The notes under the pieces were generated by a model. It worked only from the letters and a program-made list of their open reading frames with translations, was not told the origin of the DNA and made no database searches. The position numbers and the translations under genes were made by a program. 64,000 bases of DNA from Halomonas sp. CH40. Lineage in GTDB: Bacteria > Pseudomonadota > Gammaproteobacteria > Pseudomonadales > Halomonadaceae. The DNA is taken from assembly GCA_041875495.1 (NCBI GenBank), contig CP112982.1, positions 2,170,001 to 2,234,000 on the forward strand. Direction: 5' to 3'. Of this stretch, positions 1-8,547 are shown in pieces. Within the stretch, counting starts at the first letter, position 1. Every line of letters begins with the position of its first letter.

Positions 1-3000
1 CGCCATGGCTTTCTGCCGCTTAAGGAAATTTCTCGCGAATACTTCGTTAAGGATGTGTCAGGTCGCCCCAGCATCAAGGAAGTGCTGAAAGAAGGCCAGG
101 AAGTCATCGTTCAGGTCGACAAGGAAGAACGTGGCAATAAAGGCGCTGCGCTGACCACCTTTGTCAGCCTGGCTGGCCGCTTTCTGGTACTGATGCCTAA
201 TAACCCACGTGCGGGCGGTATTTCCCGACGCATTGAAGGGGAAGAGCGCAGTCAGCTGAAAGAAGCCATGAACCAGATGACAGTGCCCAACAAGATGGGG
301 CTGATCGTCCGCACCGCCGGGATTGGCCGCTCCCCGGAAGAGCTGCAATGGGATCTCGATTATCTGGTGCAGGTGTGGGAATCCATCACCTCGGAAGCTG
401 CCAAGCGCCCGGCTCCCTTCCTGATCTACCGGGAATCCAACGTCATTATCCGCGCAATGCGCGATTACCTGCGCCAGGATATTGGCGAAGTCCTGATTGA
501 TAGCCCTGACATCTATAGTGATGCGCTTAACTTCATTCGTCAGGTCATGCCTTCGTACCAGCAGAAAATCAAACTGTACGAAGATGAAGTACCGCTGTTT
601 TCACGCTTCCAGATCGAATCCCAGATCGAGACGGCTTATCAGCGGGAAGTCAAGCTGCCCTCCGGCGGCTCCATTGTGATTGATCACACTGAAGCGCTGG
701 TATCCATCGATATCAACTCGGCCCGCGCCACCCGCGGCAGCGATATCGAAGAGACCGCCCTGCAGACCAACTCGGAAGCTGCCGATGAAATCGCCCGTCA
801 GCTGCGCCTGCGCGATATTGGCGGCCTGGTAGTTATTGACTTTATCGATATGGGCCCGGCACGCAACCAGCGTGAAGTTGAAAACCGCATGCGCGATGCC
901 TTGAAGCTTGACCGCGCACGGGTTCAGATCGGGCGTATTTCGCGCTTTGGCCTGATGGAAATGTCGCGCCAACGCCTGCGCCCTTCTCTTGGCGAGACCA
1001 GCGGCGTGGTCTGTCCACGCTGTAACGGTCAGGGCACCATTCGCGATGTTCGCTCGCTATCGCTTTCCATCATGCGCCTGATCGAAGAAGAGGCCATGAA
1101 GGAGCGCAGCGCCCAGATCCGCGCCATTCTGCCGGTACCTGTCGCTACCTATCTGCTCAACGAAAAGCGCAGCGTACTGGCGGATATTGAAGCTCGCCAG
1201 GAAGTGCGGGTCGTCCTGCTGCCTAACCCGGAGATGGATACGCCGCATTACGATGTTCAGCGCCTGCGCGATGATCATCTTGATGAAGAAGATTTCCAGT
1301 CAGTTTCCAGCTTTGAAATTTCGACTGATAGCGATATCGGCAAAGAGCCCGAGCACAGCTTCAAACCGCCTGCCCAGCGCGCTGAAGCAGCGGTGAAGAG
1401 CGTTGTCCACAACGCCCCGGCTCCTGCATCGCTACAGAATGATAGCCAGTCTGACCCCTTGGCACCGGCGCCCGCCTCTTCAACCCTGGTGGGTCGTTTG
1501 ATCCGCAGCGTGGCTAAACTGCTTGGCGGTGAAGACGAGCAGCCTGCCGAGACCAGCGCAACACGCCCAGCGGCTGCGCGTAAGCCCGTCAGCCAGCGCT
1601 CGGGTAACAATGCCAAACCGTCAGCGCGCAGCAATGCCGGTAAAGATACGGGTGGCAAAGACAGCAGCGCCAAGAACGCTGCAGGTCGCGATAGTGCGAA
1701 TAAAGAAAGCGCAAATAGAGAGATCTCAAGCAGGGATAGCGCAAACAAGGACAGCGGCAACAAGGAAAACCGCGCTCAGCAGGACAAGAGTAATGCCGCG
1801 AAATCCCGCCGCCAGGAAAGCAGCCCCCAGCGTGACGTAGCGCCCGCCAAGGATGACAGCAGCAAGGACGATAACGCCGAGAAGCGTAGCGGCCCCAGCC
1901 GTACGCGTAACCGCCGCAAGCACCCTCAGCAGGATAAGAACGGCGGCCAGGGTCGTCAGCAAAACGCAGCTGACAAGCCAACAGAAGCCAGCGCTGACGC
2001 TGACACAGGCGCCAAATCGCCTGCCAAGGAAGCTGCCAAGCAGGCTCCCCATGAGAGTAAGGCAACGCCGGAGACGGCTCAGGATGACGGCAAGCCCAAG
2101 CGCACCCGCAATAATCCGCGCCAGCGCTCACGCCAGCATGCGTTGAGTCAAGACGCGCTGGCCGAGCAGGAAAAACTGCAAAAAGAAGCCGAGGAAACTG
2201 CGGCAGAAAGGCAGGCAGCGCTTGCTGAAGCGCCCGCTGCCGATGCGTCAGCCAATGATACACCGGCTGTTGAAAAGCCCGCTGCGGATCAAAGCGCTGC
2301 TAACACAGCTGACAATCACCAGCCGACAGCTGAAGAAAGCTCAGAGGTTGAAAAACCTGTCGCTAACCAAACGGCTGACAATGATACAGCTGAACAATCA
2401 GTATCTGAACAAGCGGCTGCTGAGCAAGCAACAACTGAACAGCCAGTGCCTGAACAGGCTGATACTGATCAGCACATGCCCAGCGAGCAAAACGCTGAAA
2501 CGGCCATTGCTGAGCCTGAGATGACTCAAGCCGACGCTGCTACCACTGAGGAATCTGCGCCATTTACGCCTGAAACAGTGCCAGCCACTGACGTTGAATT
2601 AAAGCAGGAAGCGGCTGAGGAAAAAGCCCCTGAAACAGAGGCCACAACTGATGTTGAAATAGCGCAGGAAGCGGCTGAAGTGCCCGAGGAAAAAGCGCCT
2701 GAAACAGCGCCAGCAACTGACGTTGACGCTGAATCAGACACTCAGCCAGACACAGATGAAGCAGCTGCTGAGCAGCTAACGTCAGATGACAACGCTTCTG
2801 TTGACGCCGCTACTGCTGCAGATAAAGCGCCTGAAGTTGCTGATGCACAGCCGACCGTCACCGATGAAGCGTCCAAGCATGAAGAAGTGGCTTCTACATC
2901 TGATGATCAAGCGTCTAAGGCTGATGAGGCAGATTCCACAGCAGCCGCTGGTGTGTCACCGGATGATAACCACCAGGCGTCAGCGGATACGGATAGCGCT

Positions 3001-3102
3001 GAGCAGGCTCAGGAACCTCGCGCCCCACGGCGTCGCCGCCGCGCTCACAACGATCCCCGCGAGCTGCGCAAACGCCAGCAGCAGGACGCTAGCGGCGAGT
3101 AA
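1..3102 (+). CDS. rne: Ribonuclease E, 3' part (5' end lies outside the window)
   Basis: Single-strand endoribonuclease and scaffold of the RNA degradosome; it processes rRNA/tRNA precursors and turns over mRNA at the inner membrane. The open frame runs from base 1, encoding RHGFLPLKE of the S1 domain, so the first ~60 residues are missing. The catalytic DNase I-like region shows [13 protein letters not shown] (Asp codon 709-711) and the IDFIDM segment (about 838-852). The Zn-link cysteines are in CPRCNGQG (1012-1035). After about base 1290 the protein becomes a long low-complexity tail, first Lys/Arg/Ser/Asn-rich and then Ala/Glu/Asp-rich, ending in a basic patch and [13 protein letters not shown] recall a similar NDPR motif at the C terminus of Pseudomonas RNase E, where it recruits degradosome partners. 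About 1033 residues are visible, so the whole protein is probably close to 1100 aa, slightly longer than the E. coli enzyme. Confidence 0.97.
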   Translation, partial: RHGFLPLKEISREYFVKDVSGRPSIKEVLKEGQEVIVQVDKEERGNKGAALTTFVSLAGRFLVLMPNNPRAGGISRRIEGEERSQLKEAMNQMTVPNKMGLIVRTAGIGRSPEELQWDLDYLVQVWESITSEAAKRPAPFLIYRESNVIIRAMRDYLRQDIGEVLIDSPDIYSDALNFIRQVMPSYQQKIKLYEDEVPLFSRFQIESQIETAYQREVKLPSGGSIVIDHTEALVSIDINSARATRGSDIEETALQTNSEAADEIARQLRLRDIGGLVVIDFIDMGPARNQREVENRMRDALKLDRARVQIGRISRFGLMEMSRQRLRPSLGETSGVVCPRCNGQGTIRDVRSLSLSIMRLIEEEAMKERSAQIRAILPVPVATYLLNEKRSVLADIEARQEVRVVLLPNPEMDTPHYDVQRLRDDHLDEEDFQSVSSFEISTDSDIGKEPEHSFKPPAQRAEAAVKSVVHNAPAPASLQNDSQSDPLAPAPASSTLVGRLIRSVAKLLGGEDEQPAETSATRPAAARKPVSQRSGNNAKPSARSNAGKDTGGKDSSAKNAAGRDSANKESANREISSRDSANKDSGNKENRAQQDKSNAAKSRRQESSPQRDVAPAKDDSSKDDNAEKRSGPSRTRNRRKHPQQDKNGGQGRQQNAADKPTEASADADTGAKSPAKEAAKQAPHESKATPETAQDDGKPKRTRNNPRQRSRQHALSQDALAEQEKLQKEAEETAAERQAALAEAPAADASANDTPAVEKPAADQSAANTADNHQPTAEESSEVEKPVANQTADNDTAEQSVSEQAAAEQATTEQPVPEQADTDQHMPSEQNAETAIAEPEMTQADAATTEESAPFTPETVPATDVELKQEAAEEKAPETEATTDVEIAQEAAEVPEEKAPETAPATDVDAESDTQPDTDEAAAEQLTSDDNASVDAATAADKAPEVADAQPTVTDEASKHEEVASTSDDQASKADEADSTAAAGVSPDDNHQASADTDSAEQAQEPRAPRRRRRAHNDPRELRKRQQQDASGE
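2569..2733 (+). repeat. Imperfect tandem repeat inside the RNase E acidic tail
   Basis: Three units begin at 2569, 2629 and 2698, each starting with PET and carrying (A/T)TDV followed by an acidic Gln/Glu/Ala stretch (QEAAE...EKA). The first unit is 60 nt, the second 69 nt and the third is partial. The repeat keeps frame, so it looks like expansion within a disordered linker. Confidence 0.7.
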
Positions 3103-3150
3103 CTGCAAACCGTCATATAGCTGCTCAAGGATGAGCGGCTGGCATGAACC

Positions 3151-3182
3151 AAAAGCCCGAGGCGTTTGCCTCGGGCTTTTTT
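3151..3182. terminator. Bidirectional Rho-independent terminator between rne and murB
   Basis: A perfect GC-rich stem (GCCCGAGGC / GCCTCGGGC) with a GTTT loop, flanked by A and T runs on both sides. It lies 48 nt after the rne stop and 29 nt before the convergent murB stop, so it can end both transcripts. Confidence 0.9.
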
Positions 3183-3211
3183 AATATCTGGCACTCACAC
3201 TCACTAAAGGG

Positions 3212-4222
3212 TCAGAGCAGACGCGGCTCAATCTCCAGTAACACGCCAAAACGCGCCTTTACGTCAGCGGCTATCTGCTCGGCGACGGCCAGCAGTTCTG
3301 GCCTGTTACCACCGCCAAAGTGTACCAGCACCAATGCCTGACGGTGATGCACACCAAAGGCACCAAAACGAGCGCCTTTCAGGCCACATTGATCTATCAG
3401 CCATCCAGCCGCCAGCTTGACGGTACCGTTTTGCTGGGTGAAATGCGGCATGGCCGGATATGCTTCCAGCAACGTCTTGGCCTGTTCAGCGCTAACCAGG
3501 GGGTTTTTGAAAAAACTGCCCGCGTTGGCCAGCTGGGCTGGGTCCGGGAGTTTTTCACTGCGCACCTGACACACTGCGTTCGCCACGTCCAGGCTGCTCG
3601 GACTTTCTCCCAGCCGCTGAGCCAGATCGCCATAGCCAAGTACTGGGGCAGCATGGCGTTTAAGGCGCAATACAAGCCGGGTAATCACCACTTTACCCAG
3701 CAGTTCAGCCTTGAAAACACTCTCACGATAGCCAAAGGCGCACTCCTCAGCGGTGAGCCAGGCCAGATGACCATCCACAAGGTACATCACCTGTACGGCT
3801 TCGAGTACGTCAGCCAGTTCAACCCCATAGGCGCCAATATTCTGCACCGGCGCTGCACCGCAATCGCCGGGAATCAAGGCCAGATTTTCAATGCCCCATA
3901 GACCTTTCTCCACCGTCGCCATCACCAAGGAGTGCCAGTTCACCCCGGCGCCTACATGAGCCAGCAGAGTATCGCCCTGGGGTTCCAGCCACCACTGTTT
4001 CAGCGCCGGATGAACAACCAGCCCCTCCAGATACTCAGGCAGCAACACATTACTGCCTCCACCCAAAAGCTGAATTGCCAGTGCTTCCTGATGCGCCTGG
4101 CGAAGACAGTCCTGAAGTGAGTTAAGCGTGGCAGGCGCGCAAAAGTATGCCGCCCGAGCAGGCAGTTGCAGAGTATTGGCAAGGCTCAGATCCGCGTCAG
4201 ACAGCCAATCACAAGGCTTCAT
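3212..4222 (-). CDS. murB: UDP-N-acetylenolpyruvoylglucosamine reductase
   Basis: Cytoplasmic FAD enzyme that uses NADPH to reduce UDP-GlcNAc-enolpyruvate to UDP-MurNAc, the second committed step of peptidoglycan precursor synthesis. At 336 aa it is close to the E. coli length. The N-terminal FAD-binding region contains GGGSNVLL, the type I tyrosine-loop region shows GYRESVFK, the catalytic serine lies in NAGSFFKNP, and the C-terminal Glu is in LEIEPRLL. The ATG overlaps the stop of the upstream phosphatase gene by 4 nt (ATGA), so the two are translationally coupled. It is the last gene of the minus-strand envelope operon. Confidence 0.96.
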   Translation of the reverse strand: MKPCDWLSDADLSLANTLQLPARAAYFCAPATLNSLQDCLRQAHQEALAIQLLGGGSNVLLPEYLEGLVVHPALKQWWLEPQGDTLLAHVGAGVNWHSLVMATVEKGLWGIENLALIPGDCGAAPVQNIGAYGVELADVLEAVQVMYLVDGHLAWLTAEECAFGYRESVFKAELLGKVVITRLVLRLKRHAAPVLGYGDLAQRLGESPSSLDVANAVCQVRSEKLPDPAQLANAGSFFKNPLVSAEQAKTLLEAYPAMPHFTQQNGTVKLAAGWLIDQCGLKGARFGAFGVHHRQALVLVHFGGGNRPELLAVAEQIAADVKARFGVLLEIEPRLL

Positions 4223-4683
4223 AGGGATAGCCGCAGATGCTGCACCAGGCCGTTTGAGGCAGCTTCAATCATATCCAGAACGTTTTCAAAGCCTTGCTCG
4301 CCCCCATAGTAGGGGTCAGGCACGGCGCTATCCGGCTGGCCTGCAAAACTCAAAAATAGACAGCTCATGCCCTGATAACCTTCAGGCTGCATGGCGTGAA
4401 TAGCGCTCAGGTTGTCATGATCCATCGCCACAATGACATCAAACACGGCAAAATCGTCTTCACTCAGCTGACGGGCACGCAGGCCGCTGATATCAATGCC
4501 CCTGCGCTGCGCGGCCTGTTGAGCGCGTGGGTCCGGCGCCTTACCTATATGCCAGTCGCCAATACCGCAGGAATCCACCTCTACCCTGTCCTGCAAGCCC
4601 TGAGCTTTCAGCACCTTTCTGAACACGCCTTCTGCGCTGGGTGAGCGGCAGATATTGCCCAGACAGACAAATAGTACCTTCAT
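4219..4683 (-). CDS. Low molecular weight protein-tyrosine phosphatase
   Basis: Cytoplasmic phosphatase of the LMW-PTP family, 154 aa. The N terminus has the CX5R(S) phosphate loop, CLGNICRS, from residue 7, and the C-terminal part carries the general-acid Asp in DPYYGG. Family members dephosphorylate tyrosine kinases of exopolysaccharide export or act as arsenate reductase-like proteins. No kinase gene is visible here, so the substrate is unknown. It overlaps kdsB upstream and murB downstream by 4 nt each (ATGA junctions). The same gene sits between kdsB and murB in Pseudomonas. Confidence 0.93.
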   Translation of the reverse strand: MKVLFVCLGNICRSPSAEGVFRKVLKAQGLQDRVEVDSCGIGDWHIGKAPDPRAQQAAQRRGIDISGLRARQLSEDDFAVFDVIVAMDHDNLSAIHAMQPEGYQGMSCLFLSFAGQPDSAVPDPYYGGEQGFENVLDMIEAASNGLVQHLRLSL

Positions 4684-5456
4684 TTTTCCTCCTGATTGTC
4701 AGCGCTTATCAACTGACGCACCCGCTCCAGATCCTCAGCCGTATCAACCCCAGGTGGATTGACCGCGCAGGCCAGCGCCACCTGAATCGCATGGCCCTGC
4801 TGCAGCGCGCGCAGCTGTTCAAGTTGCTCCAGCTGCTCCAGCATCGCCGGTGGATAATCACGGTAATCCTTCAGAAAGCCTGCCCGATAGGCATAGATTC
4901 CAATATGCCTGAGCCAGGCATCGGTCTCCAGCAGCTCAGGGCGGCTAGCAAAATGCTCACGATCCCAGGGAATTGGCGCTCGGGAAAAGTACAGCGCCCG
5001 ACCTTGCAGGCTGCGCACGACCTTGACCACATTAGGATTGAACAAAGCCTCAATATCGGTGATGGGCTCTGCCAGAGTAGCGATGGAAGCCGCTGGATCA
5101 TCCGCTAGCCGCTGGGCAACCTGATTGATCAAGGCCGGTGGGATCAAGGGCTCGTCACCCTGCACATTGACGACCAGGGCATCATCGCCAAGTGCCAGCG
5201 TATCAGCGACTTCGGCCAGACGATCAGTACCAGAGGGGTGCTCGGCCGCGGTCATGACCACCTCGGCGCCATAGGGCAATAGCGCTTCACGGATACGCGT
5301 ATCGTCAGTGGCGACCACGACCCGGCTGGCCTGGCTTTGACAGGCGCGACGCCAGACGTGAACCACCATGGGTTCCTCGGCAATCTCCAGCAGCGGTTTA
5401 CCCGGCAAGCGGCTGGAACCAAAACGGGCGGGCACGACGGCAATAAATTCAGGCAT
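4680..5456 (-). CDS. kdsB: 3-deoxy-manno-octulosonate cytidylyltransferase (CMP-KDO synthetase)
   Basis: Activates KDO with CTP to CMP-KDO for the inner core of LPS. The protein begins [26 protein letters not shown], with the nucleotide-binding [11 protein letters not shown] signature, and [10 protein letters not shown] follows near residue 100. Starting at 5456 gives 258 aa, near the 248 aa of E. coli, with a GAGG 11 nt upstream. The frame is also open to an ATG at 5504 that directly abuts the stop of the preceding gene and would add 16 residues ([16 protein letters not shown]); I cannot exclude it. The final TGA overlaps the phosphatase start. Confidence 0.95.
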   Translation of the reverse strand: MPEFIAVVPARFGSSRLPGKPLLEIAEEPMVVHVWRRACQSQASRVVVATDDTRIREALLPYGAEVVMTAAEHPSGTDRLAEVADTLALGDDALVVNVQGDEPLIPPALINQVAQRLADDPAASIATLAEPITDIEALFNPNVVKVVRSLQGRALYFSRAPIPWDREHFASRPELLETDAWLRHIGIYAYRAGFLKDYRDYPPAMLEQLEQLEQLRALQQGHAIQVALACAVNPPGVDTAEDLERVRQLISADNQEEK

Positions 5457-5504
5457 GGAAGCGATGTCCTCAGCCGCCGATGCCGTTGCTTGTGAGCCAG
5501 CCAT

Positions 5505-5714
5505 TCAGCTTTCCCCGGTTCGGCCAGGAGAAGTCGGCAGCTTTTCGTCGGCGTCCATTGCCCGGGCTTCTTCCGGCAACATCACCGGAATATCGTCCTT
5601 AATTGGGTAGGCCAGGCCATCATAAAGGCACTGCAGCTCCCCGGACTCACGTACATACTTGAGCTTACCCTTGCACAGCGGGCAAACCAGCATCGCCAAC
5701 AGTTGCTTATCCAT
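5505..5714 (-). CDS. Trm112/YcaR-like small zinc-ribbon-type protein
   Basis: A 69-aa protein of the Trm112 (YcaR, UPF0434) family. It starts MDKQLLAMLVCPLCKGKLKY, with a CPLC knuckle, and has the family's LAYPIKDDIPVMLPEEAR stretch. The start is supported by AGGAG about 8 nt upstream and by an 8-nt overlap with the lpxK end; the frame is open further upstream but lacks family similarity there. Its position between lpxK and kdsB is conserved in many gammaproteobacteria. Its exact role is not known to me; eukaryotic Trm112 activates methyltransferases. Confidence 0.9.
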   Translation of the reverse strand: MDKQLLAMLVCPLCKGKLKYVRESGELQCLYDGLAYPIKDDIPVMLPEEARAMDADEKLPTSPGRTGES

Positions 5715-6732
5715 CAGTACGTCTCCTCGCAGAAAGCGTGGCCAGCCGCTCGGCCAACCAGCGCTCGAATTCAGGTGGAAGTCTGGCTTCCACATCCAGG
5801 GCCCAGCTGTCAGGCGGGGCAATATGTCGACATTTAACGGCGTCTTTTGCCGTCATCAATAACGGACGAGCGGCCTCTTGCTCAGTGAACTGCAGTGATG
5901 ACGCCTCAAAAGGATAGTGATCATCAAAAGGATACCAGCATCCGTTAACCCCCAAGGAGCCAAGCGTCTCAAAAAAACGCTCAGGCCGCCCAATGCCGGC
6001 AATGGCGTTGACAGGCAAGTTGAACGGCAACGGCGTCAGTGGCTTCTGTTCGCCACTGGCCAGGTGACGCCAGGCAGTGGGCACCAGTTGCATGAGCGTG
6101 GCGTTTCCCGATGTCTGGTGTGACGGCGCTCCATTCACCAGAACGGCATCCACCTGCTCCAGACGGCTGGCCGGTTCACGCAGTGGCCCAGCTGGCAGAC
6201 AGCGCCGATTGCCCAGCCCCCAGTGGCCATCCACCAGAGCCAGTTCAATATCCCGCCCCAGGGCCAGATGCTGCAGGCCATCGTCGCTGACAATAACATC
6301 ACAGCCGAGCTCTATGAGCTGCCTCGCCCCTCTGGCCCGTTGCGGGTCGGCAACTACGGGCACGCCTGTCTGTTGGGCCAGCATCAATGGTTCATCGCCG
6401 CTTTGGGTGACGTCGGTATCTGCATTCACAATGAGCGGATACTGCGCAGCCTTTCCCCCATAGCCACGGGCCACAATCCCGGGCGTATAGCCTTGGTCTT
6501 TCAGCCAGCGCACCAGCCAAGCCACCAGGGGGGATTTGCCCGTACCACCCAGGGTGATATTGCCCACCACAATAACGGGCACCGGCGCTTGCCATACGTC
6601 ACGCTTACCGCCCGCGTAGGCCTGATAGCGGCGCTTCATCCCCCAGCCATACAGGGCGCCCAGCGGGCGTAACGGCGTCAGCCAAAGGCTGCCTTGATAA
6701 GCGGCTTGCAGCCAGCGCTGTGAAAGGCTCAT
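5707..6732 (-). CDS. lpxK: Tetraacyldisaccharide 4'-kinase
   Basis: Inner-membrane-associated kinase that phosphorylates the 4' position of the tetraacyldisaccharide to give lipid IVA. The 341-aa protein has a P-loop unusually close to an N-terminal membrane-contact segment, GNITLGGTGKSPLVAWL (about residues 57-73), and DVIVSDDGLQH further on (Asp pair near 150), both typical of LpxK. The ATG overlaps the msbA stop by one base (TAATG), so it is coupled to the flippase that exports its pathway's product. Confidence 0.95.
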   Translation of the reverse strand: MSLSQRWLQAAYQGSLWLTPLRPLGALYGWGMKRRYQAYAGGKRDVWQAPVPVIVVGNITLGGTGKSPLVAWLVRWLKDQGYTPGIVARGYGGKAAQYPLIVNADTDVTQSGDEPLMLAQQTGVPVVADPQRARGARQLIELGCDVIVSDDGLQHLALGRDIELALVDGHWGLGNRRCLPAGPLREPASRLEQVDAVLVNGAPSHQTSGNATLMQLVPTAWRHLASGEQKPLTPLPFNLPVNAIAGIGRPERFFETLGSLGVNGCWYPFDDHYPFEASSLQFTEQEAARPLLMTAKDAVKCRHIAPPDSWALDVEARLPPEFERWLAERLATLSARRRTDG

Positions 6733-8495
6733 TAAACCACGTTCCCTGTTGGCGGTTCGCCACCCGCGTCCTGAAACTGCAGGCGATAAAGTGCCGAATA
6801 GGCGCCTTTCTGTGTCAGCAGTTCAAGGTGTGTGCCTTCTTCGATGATCCGGCCCTGCTCCATCACCACAATGCGGTCAGCCCGCTCGATGGTTGACAGG
6901 CGATGGGCAATCACCAGGGTGGTTCTGCCCTGGCAGACGTGCTCCAGCGCCTGCTGGATATAGCGCTCGGACTCGGTATCCAGCGCCGAAGTAGCTTCAT
7001 CCAGAATCAGGATGGGTGCGTCCTTGTAAATCGCCCGAGCAATCGCCAGGCGCTGGCGTTGGCCACCTGACAGCATGACGCCGTTATCTCCCACCCGGGT
7101 CTGGTACCCCTCAGGGAGCTGTTCGATAAACTCATGGGCATGGGCCGCCTTTGCAGCGGCTTCAATGGCCGCAGGGTCGGCATTATCCACGCCGTAGGCA
7201 ATATTATCGGCAATGCTGGTATTGAACAGGGTGATTTGCTGGGACACGATAGCGATGTTATGGCGCAATGGGCTCAGTTGATAATCACCAATATCAACGC
7301 CGTCAATGGCAATCCGCCCGCCGGTAGGGGTGTAAAAACGCGGCAGCAGGTTGACCAGCGTCGACTTGCCGCTGCCTGAACGCCCGACCAGAGCCACCAG
7401 TTCCCCAGGGGCAATGTGCAGGTCAATGCCATGCAGTACGTCGGGCTGTTCAGGCGCATAGCGAAAACGCACCCCTTCAATGGCTAGCTCGCCACGCAAA
7501 CGCTTCGGCAGCAGTTTGCCTTCGTCCACTTCGGCCGGCTCATCGAGCAGGGCAAACAGCTCGCTGGCTGCTGCTATGCCTTTCTGTATCTCGCCGTTGA
7601 TTTCCGTCAATTGCCTGACCGGCTTGACCATCAGCGCCGCAGCGGTAATAAAGGCGACAAACTCGCCCGGCGTCATGTTGTCGAGCAGTGCTGGCGCCAT
7701 GGCCAACCAGACCAGCAAGGCCATCGAAATGGCCACCAGCATCAGGATCACCGGTGAACTGGCGGCCTTGGTCATGGCTTCCTTCATGCTCTGGCGACGG
7801 TTCTCTTCACTGACCCGGGTAAAACGCTGCTTCTCATAGTTTTCAGCACCGTGGGTGCGCACCACCCGGTGCCCGGAGATGGCCTCAGAGGCCACATGAG
7901 TAACATCGCCCATGGAATGCTGGATGCGCCTGGAGATACGCCTGAAGCGCTTGCTGACATAATTGACCACCACGCCAATCAGCGGCGTCACCGCCATAAA
8001 CAGCAGGGTCAACAGCCAGTTGGTCCATAACAGGTAGCCCAGAAGCCCAATCACAAAGAGCCCTTCACGCAGCAGAATGGTGACTGATTTAGTGGCCGCC
8101 CCTGCCACCTGCTCAACGTGATAGGTGACCCGCGACACCAGGTGCCCGCTTGAATGATGATCAAAGAAGACGCCGGGCAGGTGCAGCATGTGGGCAAACA
8201 CATCGCAGCGCAGGGTATGGATGATATAGCGCCCCACATACGCCATGAAATAGGTGCTCAGAAAGGTGCCCAGGCCACGGGCCGAAAACATGATGATCAC
8301 AAACATGGGCAGAAAGACGCGAAAGGCGGCATCCGGGTTCTGAATCCCGTCAATCAGGCGTTTCATCAACTCAGCCAGTGCCGTGCTTGATGCGGCATAG
8401 ATGACAAAGCCTAAAATGGCCAGGCTGAAGGCTCGCCAATGCGGTTTTACATAGCTTAGCAAGCGTTTATAGATGGATAACCCAGATTCAGTCAC
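6732..8495 (-). CDS. msbA: Lipid A export ABC transporter, fused permease/ATPase
   Basis: Homodimeric ABC flippase that moves core-lipid A across the inner membrane. The 587-aa protein has an N-terminal six-helix exporter domain (to about residue 320), then an ATPase domain with Walker A GRSGSGKST, signature LSGGQRQRLAIARA and Walker B ILILDEATSALD. The start is GTG (VTESGLSIYK) with AGGAG about 5 nt upstream. It heads the run msbA-lpxK-(Trm112-like)-kdsB-phosphatase-murB. In Pseudomonas I recall exbB/exbD at this place instead. Confidence 0.96.
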   Translation of the reverse strand: MTESGLSIYKRLLSYVKPHWRAFSLAILGFVIYAASSTALAELMKRLIDGIQNPDAAFRVFLPMFVIIMFSARGLGTFLSTYFMAYVGRYIIHTLRCDVFAHMLHLPGVFFDHHSSGHLVSRVTYHVEQVAGAATKSVTILLREGLFVIGLLGYLLWTNWLLTLLFMAVTPLIGVVVNYVSKRFRRISRRIQHSMGDVTHVASEAISGHRVVRTHGAENYEKQRFTRVSEENRRQSMKEAMTKAASSPVILMLVAISMALLVWLAMAPALLDNMTPGEFVAFITAAALMVKPVRQLTEINGEIQKGIAAASELFALLDEPAEVDEGKLLPKRLRGELAIEGVRFRYAPEQPDVLHGIDLHIAPGELVALVGRSGSGKSTLVNLLPRFYTPTGGRIAIDGVDIGDYQLSPLRHNIAIVSQQITLFNTSIADNIAYGVDNADPAAIEAAAKAAHAHEFIEQLPEGYQTRVGDNGVMLSGGQRQRLAIARAIYKDAPILILDEATSALDTESERYIQQALEHVCQGRTTLVIAHRLSTIERADRIVVMEQGRIIEEGTHLELLTQKGAYSALYRLQFQDAGGEPPTGNVV

Positions 8496-8547
8496 ATGCT
8501 CTCCTGACCGTTATATATAGCGAAATTCTACCTGATCCGGGCGGACT

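Noticed and set aside
1684..1770. Possible CRISPR-like short repeats
   Set aside because: The repetition is in frame with RNase E and irregular in spacing; it is protein low complexity, not a CRISPR array.
1589..2263. 224-aa minus-strand frame in the rne tail
   Set aside because: The repetitive tail of rne produces long open frames on the other strand; Cys/Trp/Arg-rich composition is not protein-like.
5457..5504. Longer kdsB start
   Set aside because: Kept as alternative only; family N termini begin at the residues encoded from 5456.
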